Source: Acidimicrobiales bacterium
GTDB taxonomy: Bacteria > Actinomycetota > Acidimicrobiia > Acidimicrobiales > Acidimicrobilacustridaceae
Direction: 5' to 3'
Assembly: GCA_025456085.1 (NCBI GenBank)
Contig: JALOLF010000002.1
Coordinates: 1-64,000, forward strand
Length of the DNA stretch: 64,000 bases
Shown piece after piece: positions 7,433 through 16,082 of the stretch. The translations under genes were made by a program, and so were the position numbers. The notes under the pieces are model-generated. The model made no database searches. It was not told where the DNA came from and saw nothing but the letters and a program-made list of their open reading frames with translations. Position 1 is the first letter of the stretch, and every line of letters begins with the position of its first letter.

Positions 7433-8821
7433 TCAGAAGCCGCCGGCGGCGTAGGCCTCGATGGCCGTGTCGATCTCCTGCTGTGCCCGGGCCAGGGCGT
7501 CGGCGGGTGACAGACCTTCGATCAGCATGGCGGCGAGGGCGTCGCTGAGCGCGGTGCGGGCCTCGTCGTAGGGGCCGAGCAGCGGGCCGGGGAAGTCGGG
7601 GTCGATGTCGTCCATCTGGTCGTTGGCGATCTCGAGCCACTGCCCGGCCATGCTCGACTCGAAGAACGTCTGCGCCTCCGGTGTGTCCGCGGCGGCGGCG
7701 CGGTAGGACGCCGCGGCCTGGACCTCGGGCGGGGTGGTCGAGGTCAGGAACCAGACCGGACCGCTGACCTGCGTGCGGCCCGGCGCCTCGAGCCCCGGGA
7801 ACGGGCCTGCGTCGATGTCGAGACCGCGAGCATCGGCCGGTGCCGCGCCGTCGAGGCCCTCGGTGTCGAGCGTGCCCCCCAGGAAGGCCTCGATCGAGGT
7901 CGCGGAACCCGAGGGCTCGATCAGCATCGACGCCTGGCCGCTGGCCATGGCGAGGTACTGGTCGACCCGTCCTTCTGCGAGCGGGATGGCGTTGAGCAAC
8001 CCGTCGGCCTGCATGTCGGCGAACCACTCGAAGATCTCGAGTGCCGTGGGGTTGTCGGTCAACGTCGCCCGGGTCGCCGGGGCCGAGCGCCCGTTGTCGT
8101 TGTCGACGAGCGTGGACCCGGCGCCGGTCAGCAGGTACTCGATCTGCACCGAGCGCAGCTCCTGCACGAAGGGCTTCTCGACGATGCCGGCGGCCTTGAT
8201 CGCCTCGGCTGCCGCCCGTAGCTCGGCCAACGTGCCCGGCGGCTGTTCGGGATCGAGCCCGGCCCGGAGGAAGTGGTCCCTGTTGTAGTAGAGCAGCATC
8301 GAGCTGGGCGAGACCGCGGACGGCCACAGCACGCCGTCGATGGTGTTGGCGGTCCGCATGCTCGCCACGAACGGCGACAGGTCGGTGCCCGACGCGTCGA
8401 CGCAGGACTGAGCCGGCAACACCACGCCGCTGTCGGCCATGAGCTGGGTCATGCTGGCGTTGCCGCCGACCAGGGCGGGGAGCTGGCGGGACGGCACGGC
8501 GGCGGTGAACTTGCGCAGCAGCTCGGTGTCCGAGGCGCCCTGGCTCTCGACCCGGACCTGCACCCGGTCCTGGGAGGCGTTGTACTCCTGCGCGAGCTGC
8601 TGGAAGGTCTCCTCCTGCTTCGCCTGCAGGGCGTACCACACGACGACCTCGACGGGTCCCGTCGCCCCTTCGAGCGCGTCCAGGGGGCAGGGCGGCAGGT
8701 CGGCGGTGACCGCCTCACCGGCGCTACCCGGGTCGTCGTCCCCACCGCCGCAGCCGGCGAGCGCCGTCGCCCCGACGAGGACCGCGAGCAGCAGGGCGAG
8801 GACGGGCAGGCGTCGAGTCAT
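7433..8821 (-). CDS. ABC transporter substrate-binding lipoprotein (sugar / glycerol-phosphate type)
   Basis: A 462-residue extracellular solute-binding protein of family 1 type. The signal peptide ends in a lipobox, LAGC (Cys about residue 24), and is followed by a Gly/Asp-rich tether. The mature part opens with VEVVVWYALQAKQEETFQQL, the usual start of UgpB-like carbohydrate-binding proteins, and keeps the two-lobe length. It would capture a sugar or glycerophosphodiester outside the cell, but no permease or ATPase gene is adjacent, so it is an orphan here. The substrate cannot be read from the sequence. Confidence 0.85.
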   Translation of the reverse strand: MTRRLPVLALLLAVLVGATALAGCGGGDDDPGSAGEAVTADLPPCPLDALEGATGPVEVVVWYALQAKQEETFQQLAQEYNASQDRVQVRVESQGASDTELLRKFTAAVPSRQLPALVGGNASMTQLMADSGVVLPAQSCVDASGTDLSPFVASMRTANTIDGVLWPSAVSPSSMLLYYNRDHFLRAGLDPEQPPGTLAELRAAAEAIKAAGIVEKPFVQELRSVQIEYLLTGAGSTLVDNDNGRSAPATRATLTDNPTALEIFEWFADMQADGLLNAIPLAEGRVDQYLAMASGQASMLIEPSGSATSIEAFLGGTLDTEGLDGAAPADARGLDIDAGPFPGLEAPGRTQVSGPVWFLTSTTPPEVQAAASYRAAAADTPEAQTFFESSMAGQWLEIANDQMDDIDPDFPGPLLGPYDEARTALSDALAAMLIEGLSPADALARAQQEIDTAIEAYAAGGF

Positions 8822-8828
8822 CGCCGTG

Positions 8829-8834
8829 ACGGTA
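8829..8834 (-). promoter_or_regulatory. -10 hexamer TACCGT for the binding-protein gene
   Basis: Seven nt before the ATG at 8821; leaderless arrangement. Confidence 0.5.
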
Positions 8835-8878
8835 GTCCCACCCGTCCCCGGGGAGGGCGAGTCGAGGAAGTGCGCCGG

Positions 8879-9400
8879 CTACGCGTCGGTGGGCTCGAGC
8901 ACGAACAGGCGGATGTCGCGTCCACTGATGCGCTGCTGGTACTTGGAGTACCCGCCGTAGATCGCCCCCGCCGTCTTCCAGATGTCGGCGCGCTCGTCCT
9001 CGGTGGCCGGGCGCGCCGTCACCTCGAGCGTCTTGCCGTGGTACTCGACGGTGGCCCGAGGGTCGGCCTCGAGGTTGAACACCCAGGCCGGCGTGTTCTT
9101 CTGGCCGAAGTTCGTCCCCACCAGCGCCAGGGTGTCGCCCACCGGCGGCGCGATGAGCGGCGTGGTGCGGGGCTCGCCGCTGCGCCGACCGGTGGTGGTC
9201 ACCATGAGCACCGGCAGACCCGCCAGCACCATGGGGAAGCTCGTGCGGCCCTTCGACAGCTTGTGCAGCGCGCGGTCCAGGTGACGCAGCGACCGGGAGA
9301 AGGTCCAGGCCCCGGCCTTGGTGGAGCCGAAGGCCTGGCCGAAGCGCTGGATGGCGTTCGGGGTGCGGTACGAGTAGCCGAGGTCGGCGGCGAGTCCCAT
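8879..9400 (-). CDS. Deazaflavin (F420)-dependent nitroreductase-family protein
   Basis: A 173-residue protein of the DDN / F420H2-dependent quinone reductase type. The central segment LMVTTTGRRSGEPRTTPLIA and the later GTNFGQKNTPAWVFNLEADP match the conserved split-barrel core of the family, including the Arg/Ser-rich F420-binding turn. Members reduce quinones or nitro compounds with reduced F420. The presence of a DUF2342 metalloprotease gene often linked to F420 genomes (13373-14437) fits F420 use. The specific substrate is not predictable. ATG start at 9400. Confidence 0.82.
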   Translation of the reverse strand: MGLAADLGYSYRTPNAIQRFGQAFGSTKAGAWTFSRSLRHLDRALHKLSKGRTSFPMVLAGLPVLMVTTTGRRSGEPRTTPLIAPPVGDTLALVGTNFGQKNTPAWVFNLEADPRATVEYHGKTLEVTARPATEDERADIWKTAGAIYGGYSKYQQRISGRDIRLFVLEPTDA

Positions 9401-9406
9401 GGCCGG

Positions 9407-9412
9407 AGCCTA
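9407..9412 (-). promoter_or_regulatory. -10 hexamer TAGGCT for the F420-type reductase gene
   Basis: Six nt before the ATG at 9400; leaderless arrangement. Confidence 0.55.
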
Positions 9413-9456
9413 CGCGGTGCCCGAGCGAGGATTCGCTGCCGGCGACCGGTCGCCGA

Positions 9457-11220
9457 CTACCAGTACTCCTCGAAGTGGATGTTGCCCCGCTGGTTGCGGT
9501 GGTCGACCGTGAAGCCCCGCTCGACGAGCAGCTCCACCACGCCCGTCACCTCGGGGAACCGGGTCTCGCCGTCGACCTCCTCGGGCAGCCCGATCATGGC
9601 CGGGTTGCCGCACAGGAAGACATGGGTGCGGGTCGGGTCGAGCTCCACGCCGAAGTCCGTGGCGAACACGTCGTTGCGGATCAGGTCCTGGATGTAGCGC
9701 TTCGGGACGTCGGGTTCCCGGGTCGGCATGGGGTAGTAGTGGTAGTTGCCCCAGTGCTTCTCGATCGTGCGGTGCTTGTCGAGGTAGCCCAGGTCCTGCC
9801 ACTGGCGGACCGACACCGCCGAGACGATGGGGCCGCGGTGGCCCTTGCGCAGCAGCTCCACCACCATGGCGTTGTGGGGTGCCTCCCCGGTGCCGGTGGA
9901 CAGGAACACCACCGTGGAATCCGGGTCGACGACCGGTCCCAGCGTGTAGCGGCCGGCGACCTTGGGGCCGAGGTAGATCCGGTCGCCCGGTCGCTTGAGG
10001 GCCAGGCGAGGGGTGAGCCCGGGCACGTTGTCGGGCGTCGGGGGCACCAGCACGATGTAGAACTCGAGCTCCTCGCCGGGCCCGGCCGCGAGGTAGCCGT
10101 GCCCGTCGAAGATGCAGTGCGAGATCGAGTACGACCGGCGCACGAGCTTGTCCCACTTCTCGTCCAGGTTCGCGTCCTCGGCGTCGTCGATGCGCGCCTC
10201 CCAGTAGCCCAGCCCCAGCGACGCGTACTGGCCGGGGAGGTGGGAGATGTCGCCCCGATCCGGCTTCACCCGCAGCACCCACAGGTCGGAGTGGGTCGGC
10301 TCGAACGAGGTGATCGTGGCGTTGTAGTTCTCGGCCCGCAGGTCCTCGATGACCGAGGTGAAGCGGCGGCGCACCTCGGCCGCCGAGCGGGGTGCGACCT
10401 CCAGCTCGGGGAAGGCCGTGGCCACGTCGAAGCCGATGCGCCAGCCCGGGGCCGTGGGCACGTCGGGGTTCTCCTCGTCGGTCTCACCCACGAACCACAC
10501 CCGGCCCGACCGCAGTGCCGCCTCGGTCATGCCCACGTCGGCGGGGCTCAGCGTGCGGCGCCCCGATGCGAACACCACGTGGTCGAACTGCAGGTCGGGT
10601 GTCCGCCGGTCGTTGAAGAAGGCCATGGGGTAGCCGTCCACCACGGCCACCTCGTCGGGCAGCGACCGGTACAGGACGGTGGCGCGACGCTCGCGTTCGA
10701 GGCGACGCAGCCAGTTCTCCCCGGCCGGCGACAGCCTGGTCGGGTCCATGCCCCCGGCGGCGAGCACCACGCCGGCACCGGCGGTCGCCAGCAGCGAGGT
10801 CAGCTCCACCGCGTGGTCGGTGAAGCCGATGACGAGCACGTCCTCGTCGGGTGCCGTCTCCGGGAGGGTGTCGATGAGGATCCGGTCGCTCGAGGCCACC
10901 TCCAGGGGGGGTTGCCAGTCGGGCGCGTCGGTGCGCAGGGCGATGACACAGGCACGGGTCCGGTACTCGTGCTTGCTGGTGCGCACGACGAGGCCGGTCT
11001 CCGCCGACCCGTCGCTCGGTGGGGCCACGTCCACCGAGGTCGGGCTCTCGCCGTAGCCGATGTCGAGCTGCTGCTCGCCCACGAGCTCGGGGAACACCAC
11101 GGCCGAGGTGGGTTCGACCACGCGCACGCTCTGGACGCCCGAGCGCAGCGAGGAGATGGCGAGGGAGAGACCGGCGGCGTTGCCGCCGATGATCACGAGG
11201 TCGTACTCGGTGCCGCTCAC
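9457..11220 (-). CDS. Fusion of an FAD-dependent oxidoreductase and a ferredoxin-NADP reductase-like module
   Basis: A 587-residue protein with GTG start at 11220. Residues 1-290 form a thioredoxin-reductase-like FAD/NAD unit opening with YDLVIIGGNAAGLS (dinucleotide-binding turn). Residues 310-587 form an FNR-type module: an FAD-binding barrel with GQYASLGLGYWE and RRSYSIS, then an NADP-binding domain with VVFLSTGTGEAPHNAM and HVFLCGNPAMIG. The C-terminus ends in the aromatic EEYW. The FNR half should pass electrons between NADPH and a ferredoxin or flavodoxin; the role of the first half is unclear because the redox CxxC of thioredoxin reductase is not seen. No ferredoxin gene is adjacent. 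Confidence 0.78.
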   Translation of the reverse strand: MSGTEYDLVIIGGNAAGLSLAISSLRSGVQSVRVVEPTSAVVFPELVGEQQLDIGYGESPTSVDVAPPSDGSAETGLVVRTSKHEYRTRACVIALRTDAPDWQPPLEVASSDRILIDTLPETAPDEDVLVIGFTDHAVELTSLLATAGAGVVLAAGGMDPTRLSPAGENWLRRLERERRATVLYRSLPDEVAVVDGYPMAFFNDRRTPDLQFDHVVFASGRRTLSPADVGMTEAALRSGRVWFVGETDEENPDVPTAPGWRIGFDVATAFPELEVAPRSAAEVRRRFTSVIEDLRAENYNATITSFEPTHSDLWVLRVKPDRGDISHLPGQYASLGLGYWEARIDDAEDANLDEKWDKLVRRSYSISHCIFDGHGYLAAGPGEELEFYIVLVPPTPDNVPGLTPRLALKRPGDRIYLGPKVAGRYTLGPVVDPDSTVVFLSTGTGEAPHNAMVVELLRKGHRGPIVSAVSVRQWQDLGYLDKHRTIEKHWGNYHYYPMPTREPDVPKRYIQDLIRNDVFATDFGVELDPTRTHVFLCGNPAMIGLPEEVDGETRFPEVTGVVELLVERGFTVDHRNQRGNIHFEEYW

Positions 11221-11226
11221 GGCTTC

Positions 11227-11232
11227 ACCATA
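11227..11232 (-). promoter_or_regulatory. -10 hexamer TATGGT for the FAD/FNR fusion
   Basis: Six nt before the GTG at 11220. It supports that codon as the start over in-frame codons further upstream. Confidence 0.55.
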
Positions 11233-11354
11233 GAGAGGCGGCGGCCATGGGGCCCAAACGCCGGCCGCGGAGCCGGCGGTGTGCGTCGGGACCGGGGCCC
11301 GCACGCCGGCACCGACGATGCAAGACTCTGCTCTTCCGAGCGAGGAGCCCCTCC

Positions 11355-12080
11355 ATGTCGAACACCCCTCCGCCTCCCGGTGCCCCTGACTGGGGTCAGC
11401 CTGCGCCGTACGGCGGCCCGCCCCAGCCGGAGTGGCAGGCCCAGCAGCCGGCACCGGAGTGGCAGGCCCAGCAGCCGCCGCCGGCGTGGGAGCCGACCCA
11501 GCAGACACCGGGGCTGTTCGCCCCGTCGGAGTCGGCGTCGCCCTATCAGCCGGAGCCTGCTGCGCCCACCGGCAAGAGCGGCAAGGGGGGCAAGGGCGTG
11601 CTGTTCGCGCTACTGGGACTGCTCGCCGTCATCGTGGTGGGTGTGGCGGCGTTCTTCCTGGGGGCGAGCTCCAAGCAGGGAAGCGTCGACGACGCCGAGT
11701 CCGCGCTGACCGCCGCCGAACGGGAGACCGACGCGGAGGCGGAGCGGGCCGATGCGGCCGAGGCGGAGCTGGCCGCGGCGCAGGAGGACCTCGACAGCGC
11801 CAACGCGGAGATCTCCGATCTCGAGTCGAGGCTGTCGTCGTCGGAGTCGGACCTCTCGTCGTGCGCCTCGGCGGTGGAGCAGTACTACTACCTCTCCGAT
11901 GCGTACACCGCGCTGGACACCTACTCCAACCGGATCCTCGACGAGGTCGCCGCAGGGCAGGACATCTTCGCGTCGCCGCTCTACGACGAGCTCCTGGCCC
12001 TGGCCGGTGAGGTGGACGCCGCCAACGCCCTCATCGACGAGGGCTCGGTGGAGGCCTGCGCCGCGGTGACGGGCGGCTGA
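11355..12080 (+). CDS. Pro/Gln-rich single-TM protein with an extracytoplasmic coiled coil
   Basis: A 241-residue protein. Residues 1-78 are a Pro/Gln/Trp-rich cytoplasmic tail with a near-exact internal repeat (PEWQAQQP twice). One TM helix follows a Lys/Gly stretch (about residues 82-104). Residues 110-180 are an Ala/Glu/Asp heptad-rich coiled coil, and a small C-terminal domain has two Cys (SSCASAVEQ and EACAAV) that could form a disulfide. The layout resembles actinobacterial cell-envelope scaffold proteins, but no family can be named. ATG start at 11355. Confidence 0.7.
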   Translation: MSNTPPPPGAPDWGQPAPYGGPPQPEWQAQQPAPEWQAQQPPPAWEPTQQTPGLFAPSESASPYQPEPAAPTGKSGKGGKGVLFALLGLLAVIVVGVAAFFLGASSKQGSVDDAESALTAAERETDAEAERADAAEAELAAAQEDLDSANAEISDLESRLSSSESDLSSCASAVEQYYYLSDAYTALDTYSNRILDEVAAGQDIFASPLYDELLALAGEVDAANALIDEGSVEACAAVTGG

Positions 12081-12178
12081 GCCCGTGCTGCGGATGGCCC
12101 GGCGTCGGGGGAAGCGTCGGAGGAGTCGACCGGCGCTGCGGGACGACCGGCGGTGCCGACCGTCCCGCGGCCAACCGG

Positions 12179-12184
12179 TAGCCT
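12179..12184 (+). promoter_or_regulatory. -10 hexamer TAGCCT for the sigma-factor gene
   Basis: Seven nt before the ATG at 12192. No GGAAT/GTT-type SigR autoregulatory element is obvious in the preceding 100 bp. Confidence 0.55.
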
Positions 12185-12191
12185 GACCGCC

Positions 12192-12848
12192 ATGGCCGAC
12201 CAGGCGACGTTCGCCGAGCAGACGGAGCCCTTCATGGGCCCGCTGTACGCGGCGGCGCTGCGCATGACCCGCAACCCGGCCGACGCCGAGGATCTCCTCC
12301 AGGAGACGTACCTGCGCGCCTACCGCGGCTTCGGGGGCTTCCAGCAGGGCACGAACCTGAAGGCCTGGCTCTACCGGATCCTGACCAACACCTTCATCAA
12401 CTCCTACCGGTCCAAGAAGCGCCGCTTCGAGGAGACCGAGCTGGACGAGGTGGAGGACCTGTACCTCTACCGGCGACTCGGGGGCCTCGAGGCCGTGGCG
12501 GTCGGTCGCAGCGCCGAGGACGAGCTCATGGACTGGTTCACCGACGGCGAGGTGAAGGCCGCCGTGGAGGAGCTGCCGGAGAACTTCCGGCTGCCCGTGC
12601 TGCTGGCCGACGTCGAGGGGTTCTCCTACAAGGAGATCGCCGAGATCCTCGACATCCCCATCGGGACCGTGATGAGTCGGCTGCATCGGGGAAGAAAGGG
12701 GCTCCAGAAGAAGTTGTACGCGTTCGCCGTCGCCAGGAACCTGGCCCCCGCTCCCGCCGAGGAGGACGGTGCGGACCCGGCCGTGGCCGGTGTCGCGACC
12801 TCCGGCGCCGCCGGCGCCTCGGGAAAGACCGATATCGGGCAGGAGTGA
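12192..12848 (+). CDS. sigR: ECF sigma factor of the SigR/SigH (thiol-oxidative stress) type
   Basis: A 218-residue group 4 sigma factor. Region 2 is at residues 10-80 ([20 protein letters not shown] and the following [15 protein letters not shown]). Region 4 is at residues 118-172 ([35 protein letters not shown]). The C-terminal 35 residues are a low-complexity Ala/Pro tail. The directly coupled downstream gene encodes a zinc-binding anti-sigma factor, the arrangement of sigR-rsrA in Streptomyces and sigH-rshA in Mycobacterium, so it probably controls disulfide-stress genes. The symbol is by family and context. Confidence 0.85.
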   Translation: MADQATFAEQTEPFMGPLYAAALRMTRNPADAEDLLQETYLRAYRGFGGFQQGTNLKAWLYRILTNTFINSYRSKKRRFEETELDEVEDLYLYRRLGGLEAVAVGRSAEDELMDWFTDGEVKAAVEELPENFRLPVLLADVEGFSYKEIAEILDIPIGTVMSRLHRGRKGLQKKLYAFAVARNLAPAPAEEDGADPAVAGVATSGAAGASGKTDIGQE

Positions 12849-13162
12849 GCGGTTCGATGGCTGTTGGTCACGAGCATCACGACCATGATCACGATCACAG
12901 CGAGGCGGCCTGCCGGGAGGCGATCGCCGAGCTGTACACCTATCTCGACGGCGAGCTGACCATCGAGCGGCGGGCCGTGATCCAACGCCACCTCGACGGG
13001 TGCAACCCGTGCCTGGAGGCCTACGACTTCGAGGCCGAGCTGCGCATCGTCGTCCAGCACCACTGCCACGAGGACGTGCCGGAGTCGCTGCGTCAGCGGA
13101 TCTTCTCGCAGCTCGGCGGCGAGCGGCAGTCCCCCTCGGCACCGGGCCAGACCGCAAGCTGA
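12845..13162 (+). CDS. rsrA: Zinc-binding redox anti-sigma factor (RsrA/RshA type)
   Basis: A 105-residue ZAS-family anti-sigma factor. Helix 2-3 carries His49-x3-Cys53-x2-Cys56 (RHLDGCNPC), and Cys23 lies upstream, which together give the expected zinc or disulfide switch that releases the sigma factor on oxidation. The GTG at 12845 overlaps the sigma stop (GTGA); an ATG at 12857 is an alternative start. Unusually, residues 9-18 are His/Asp-rich ([10 protein letters not shown]), a possible extra metal-binding arm. Confidence 0.85.
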   Translation: MSGSMAVGHEHHDHDHDHSEAACREAIAELYTYLDGELTIERRAVIQRHLDGCNPCLEAYDFEAELRIVVQHHCHEDVPESLRQRIFSQLGGERQSPSAPGQTAS

Positions 13163-13228
13163 CGGTCCGGGAGCGGCGTTCGCGGGTGACGGTGGTCGCC
13201 CGCTTGCGGTGCCGGCCCCGTCAGCCTC

Positions 13229-13234
13229 TAGAGT
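13229..13234 (+). promoter_or_regulatory. -10 hexamer TAGAGT for the 41-residue membrane protein gene
   Basis: Seven nt before the ATG at 13242; supports that this very short frame is a gene with its own promoter. Confidence 0.5.
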
Positions 13235-13241
13235 CAGTCCC

Positions 13242-13367
13242 ATGTTGGCTGTCGTGTGGCACTACTGGATCGGCGTTGCACTCGTCGTTCCAGCCATCCT
13301 GCTGGTCTTCGCCGTCGCCTTCGGGTACCTGAAGAAGGTCGTCGCTCCGAAGTACGGCCCCAGGTAG
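13242..13367 (+). CDS. 41-residue single-TM protein
   Basis: A very short gene, ATG 13242 to TAG 13367. The protein starts MLAVVWHYWIGVALVVPAIL, has one hydrophobic helix (about residues 3-28) and ends in a basic tail (YLKKVVAPKYGPR). It has its own -10 hexamer and ends 5 bp before the DUF2342 metalloprotease gene. The role is unknown; a membrane anchor or regulator of a neighbouring product is possible. Confidence 0.65.
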   Translation: MLAVVWHYWIGVALVVPAILLVFAVAFGYLKKVVAPKYGPR

Positions 13368-13372
13368 CAGCC

Positions 13373-14437
13373 GTGGCCGGTGCCGTCGACTGGGCGATCG
13401 CCGAGCGGGTCGCCATCAGGGTCGCCGGTCGGGAGCCCTTCGCCGAGTCGTACCACTACGACTCCCTCGAGCCCGACTTCGCCGAGTTCACCGCGGCGGC
13501 CGAGGACCTCGTCGCCGAGGCGACGGGGTTGCGCTCGCTCGCCGGGCCGGCGCGTGGGCGCGTCACCGACCGCGCCGGCTGGATCCGGGCCAACGTGGCG
13601 TCGTTCCAGCGTCTCCTACGTCCGGTGCTGACCCGCTTCGAGGAGCGCATGAGCACCCCGCTCGGATCGGTGACCCGCCGGGCCGCCGGTGCCGAGTTGG
13701 GCATGGTGCTGGGTTGGATGTCCACCCGCGTGCTCGGCCAGTACGACCTGCTGGTCATCGAGGAGGAGTCCCCGCAGGACCAGGACCTCGTCTACTACGT
13801 GGGTCCGAACGTGCTGTCGCTCGAGAAGCTGTTCGCCTTCCCGCCCCGCGAGTTCCGCCTGTGGTTGGCCCTCCACGAGGTCACCCACCGTGCCCAGTTC
13901 ACCGGCATCCCGTGGATGCGGGGCCACTTCCTGGGGCTCGTCGAGCAGACCCTCGAGGCGGTCGATCCCGACCCCGCCCGGTTCATCGCCGCGCTGGACC
14001 GCATCACCGAGGCGTTGCGCCACGGCACCAACCCGCTGGCCGAGGGCGGTCTGATGGGGCTCGTGGCCAGCCCCGAGCAGCGCGAGGTGCTCGACCGGGT
14101 GAGCGGGCTGATGAGCCTGCTGGAGGGGCACGGCGACGTCACCATGAGCCGGGCCGGGGCCGATCTCATCCCCAGCGCGGCGCGCTTCGAGCGGGTGCTG
14201 CGCCAACGGCGCAAGTCCGCACAGGGCCTGACCCGGCTGCTGCAGCAGTTGATCGGCCTCGAGGCGAAGCTCAACCAGTACGAGCAGGGTGAGCGCTTCA
14301 TCGAGGTGGTCGAGTCCAACGGCGGGGCGGCCCTCTTGGAGCGGGCGTGGGAGGCGCCGGAGCTGCTGCCGACCATCGCCGAGATCCGCAACCCCGAGCA
14401 CTGGATCCAGCGGGTCAGCTTCGCCGCCGTGGGCTGA
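13373..14437 (+). CDS. DUF2342 zinc-dependent metalloprotease (F420-associated)
   Basis: A 354-residue protein of the family annotated as zinc-dependent metalloprotease or coenzyme F420 biosynthesis-associated protein. HEVTH at residues 168-172 is the zinc motif, embedded in FRLWLALHEVTHRAQFTG. The residues upstream (QYDLLVIEEESP, YYVGPNVLSLE) are conserved in the family. The GTG at 13373 follows the small membrane-protein gene by 5 bp. In Mycobacterium the homologue also precedes tilS and hpt. No substrate has been defined that I can name. Confidence 0.88.
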   Translation: MAGAVDWAIAERVAIRVAGREPFAESYHYDSLEPDFAEFTAAAEDLVAEATGLRSLAGPARGRVTDRAGWIRANVASFQRLLRPVLTRFEERMSTPLGSVTRRAAGAELGMVLGWMSTRVLGQYDLLVIEEESPQDQDLVYYVGPNVLSLEKLFAFPPREFRLWLALHEVTHRAQFTGIPWMRGHFLGLVEQTLEAVDPDPARFIAALDRITEALRHGTNPLAEGGLMGLVASPEQREVLDRVSGLMSLLEGHGDVTMSRAGADLIPSAARFERVLRQRRKSAQGLTRLLQQLIGLEAKLNQYEQGERFIEVVESNGGAALLERAWEAPELLPTIAEIRNPEHWIQRVSFAAVG

Positions 14438-14448
14438 ACGGGCCGGCG

Positions 14449-15345
14449 TTGCTCGACGGCCTCCTCGCCCGCTGCTCCTTCCCGCCGCCGGGGTCGCCGG
14501 TCGTGTGCGCGGTGTCGGGCGGTGCCGACTCCACGGCACTGGTGGCGCTGGCCTGTGCCGCCGGTTGCGTGGTCGAGGTGGTGCACGTCGACCACCGGCT
14601 GCGGGCCTCGTCTGCCACGGACGCCGAGGTGGTGCACGCGACGAGCGTCCGCCTCGGTGTCCCCTGCCGTGTCGAGGTCGTGGCGGTCGAGCCGGGCCCG
14701 AACCTCGAGGCGCGCGCCCGGCGCGCCCGCTACGCCGCGCTGCCCGCCGGCGCCCTGCTCGGACACACCGCCGACGATCAGGCGGAGACGGTGCTGCTCC
14801 AGCTCGTGCGCGGCGCGGGGGTGCACGGCCTGGCCGGCATGGCCCCGGACGGTCGACGCCCGCTGCTGGAGCTGCGTCGTCACGAGACCCGTGCCCTGTG
14901 CGAACGACTCGGGCTGCGCGTGGTCGACGACGAGACCAACGCCGAGCCGGCCTTCCGGCGCAACCGCGTCCGCCACGAGGTCCTGCCGCTGCTCGCCGAC
15001 GTGGCCGGCCGCGACGTGGTCCCGCTGCTGGCCCGCACGGCGCGCCACGCCCGCGCCGCGGCCGACGCGCTCGACGAGCACGCCGGCCACGTCGATCCGA
15101 CGGATGCCGCCGCCGTCCTGGCGGCACCTCCCGCCGTCGCCGCGGTCGCGCTGCGGGCGTGGCTGCGCCGCTGCTCGGACGACGGCCAGCCCCCCACGAC
15201 AGCGGTCATCGAACGGGTGCGGACCGTGGCGGCGGGCCAGGCCCGATCCACCGAGGTGGGCGGCGGCTGGCGCGTGCGTCGCCATCGGGGTCGTCTGCTC
15301 CTCGACCCGCCGCCCGTTGGCGACGGGGTCGGAGGTCCCGAGTAG
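14449..15345 (+). CDS. tilS: tRNA(Ile)-lysidine synthetase
   Basis: An N-type PP-loop ATPase that converts C34 of the tRNA-Ile(CAU) anticodon to lysidine so that it reads AUA. The PP-loop is [14 protein letters not shown] near the N-terminus, followed by VVHVDHRLR and [15 protein letters not shown], all typical of TilS. At about 298 residues it is short, as in other actinobacteria that lack the full C-terminal domain. The start is uncertain: TTG 14449 puts the PP-loop at the usual distance, while an in-frame GTG at 14347 would overlap the upstream gene. Its TAG stop forms the -10 of hpt. Confidence 0.85.
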   Translation: MLDGLLARCSFPPPGSPVVCAVSGGADSTALVALACAAGCVVEVVHVDHRLRASSATDAEVVHATSVRLGVPCRVEVVAVEPGPNLEARARRARYAALPAGALLGHTADDQAETVLLQLVRGAGVHGLAGMAPDGRRPLLELRRHETRALCERLGLRVVDDETNAEPAFRRNRVRHEVLPLLADVAGRDVVPLLARTARHARAAADALDEHAGHVDPTDAAAVLAAPPAVAAVALRAWLRRCSDDGQPPTTAVIERVRTVAAGQARSTEVGGGWRVRRHRGRLLLDPPPVGDGVGGPE

Positions 15346-15348
15346 GGT
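15343..15348 (+). promoter_or_regulatory. -10 hexamer TAGGGT for hpt, overlapping the tilS stop
   Basis: The first three bases are the tilS stop codon TAG (15343-15345). The hexamer ends 10 nt before the hpt ATG. Confidence 0.5.
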
Positions 15349-15358
15349 GACGCCAGTT

Positions 15359-15955
15359 ATGGACCCCGGCGGCCCGCTGCGCGACCCCACCAGCCATCCC
15401 GAGCTCGGGGAGATCGTCGTCACCCAGGAGCAGCTCCAGGCGCGGATCGCCGAGCTGGGCCGCCAGATCACCGCCGACTACGCCGGTCGCCCACCGCTGC
15501 TGGTCGGGGTCCTCAAGGGCGCCTTCATGTTCATGGCCGATCTGGCCCGGGCCATCGACCTGCCCGTCGAGTTCGACTTCATGGCGGTGTCGTCCTACGG
15601 GAGCGCCACCAAGACCAGCGGCGTCGTGCGCATCGTGAAGGACCTCGACCTCGACCTCTCGGACCGGCACGTGCTGGTGGTCGAGGACATCGTCGACAGC
15701 GGGCTGACGCTGAACTACCTGCTGAAGAACCTCCGGGCCCGCGACCCGGCGAGCATCGAGGTGTGCGCGCTGCTCCTCAAGGAGGGGCTGCAGAAGGTGG
15801 CGCCGGACCTGGCCTACGTGGGCTTCACGATCCCGGCCGACTTCGTGATCGGCTACGGCCTCGACGTCGCGGAGCGCTATCGCAACCTGCCGTTCCTGTG
15901 CCGTTGGGTCGATCCCGCCGATCGCGTCGGCGACCGGGCCGACCCGACACCCTGA
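15359..15955 (+). CDS. hpt: Hypoxanthine phosphoribosyltransferase
   Basis: A 198-residue purine-salvage enzyme that joins hypoxanthine or guanine to PRPP. The PRPP-binding motif is [18 protein letters not shown] (residues 103-120), preceded by the flexible-loop region [19 protein letters not shown]. The C-terminal base-binding segment [11 protein letters not shown] is also present. ATG start at 15359. The order tilS-hpt-ftsH is conserved in actinobacteria. Confidence 0.94.
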   Translation: MDPGGPLRDPTSHPELGEIVVTQEQLQARIAELGRQITADYAGRPPLLVGVLKGAFMFMADLARAIDLPVEFDFMAVSSYGSATKTSGVVRIVKDLDLDLSDRHVLVVEDIVDSGLTLNYLLKNLRARDPASIEVCALLLKEGLQKVAPDLAYVGFTIPADFVIGYGLDVAERYRNLPFLCRWVDPADRVGDRADPTP

Positions 15956-16067
15956 TCCGGTCGTCGCGCCCGGCTCCCCGACGGTGGGGGAGGTCCGCCG
16001 GCGCGGGCGTCGAAGCGCCGAGGTGGGGGGTCGTACGTCCGACGGGTCGCGGCGGCCACCCGATCGC

Positions 16068-16073
16068 TAACCT
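16068..16073 (+). promoter_or_regulatory. -10 hexamer TAACCT for ftsH
   Basis: Nine nt before the GTG at 16083; no Shine-Dalgarno sequence. Confidence 0.5.
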
Positions 16074-16082
16074 CTGGGGGCC

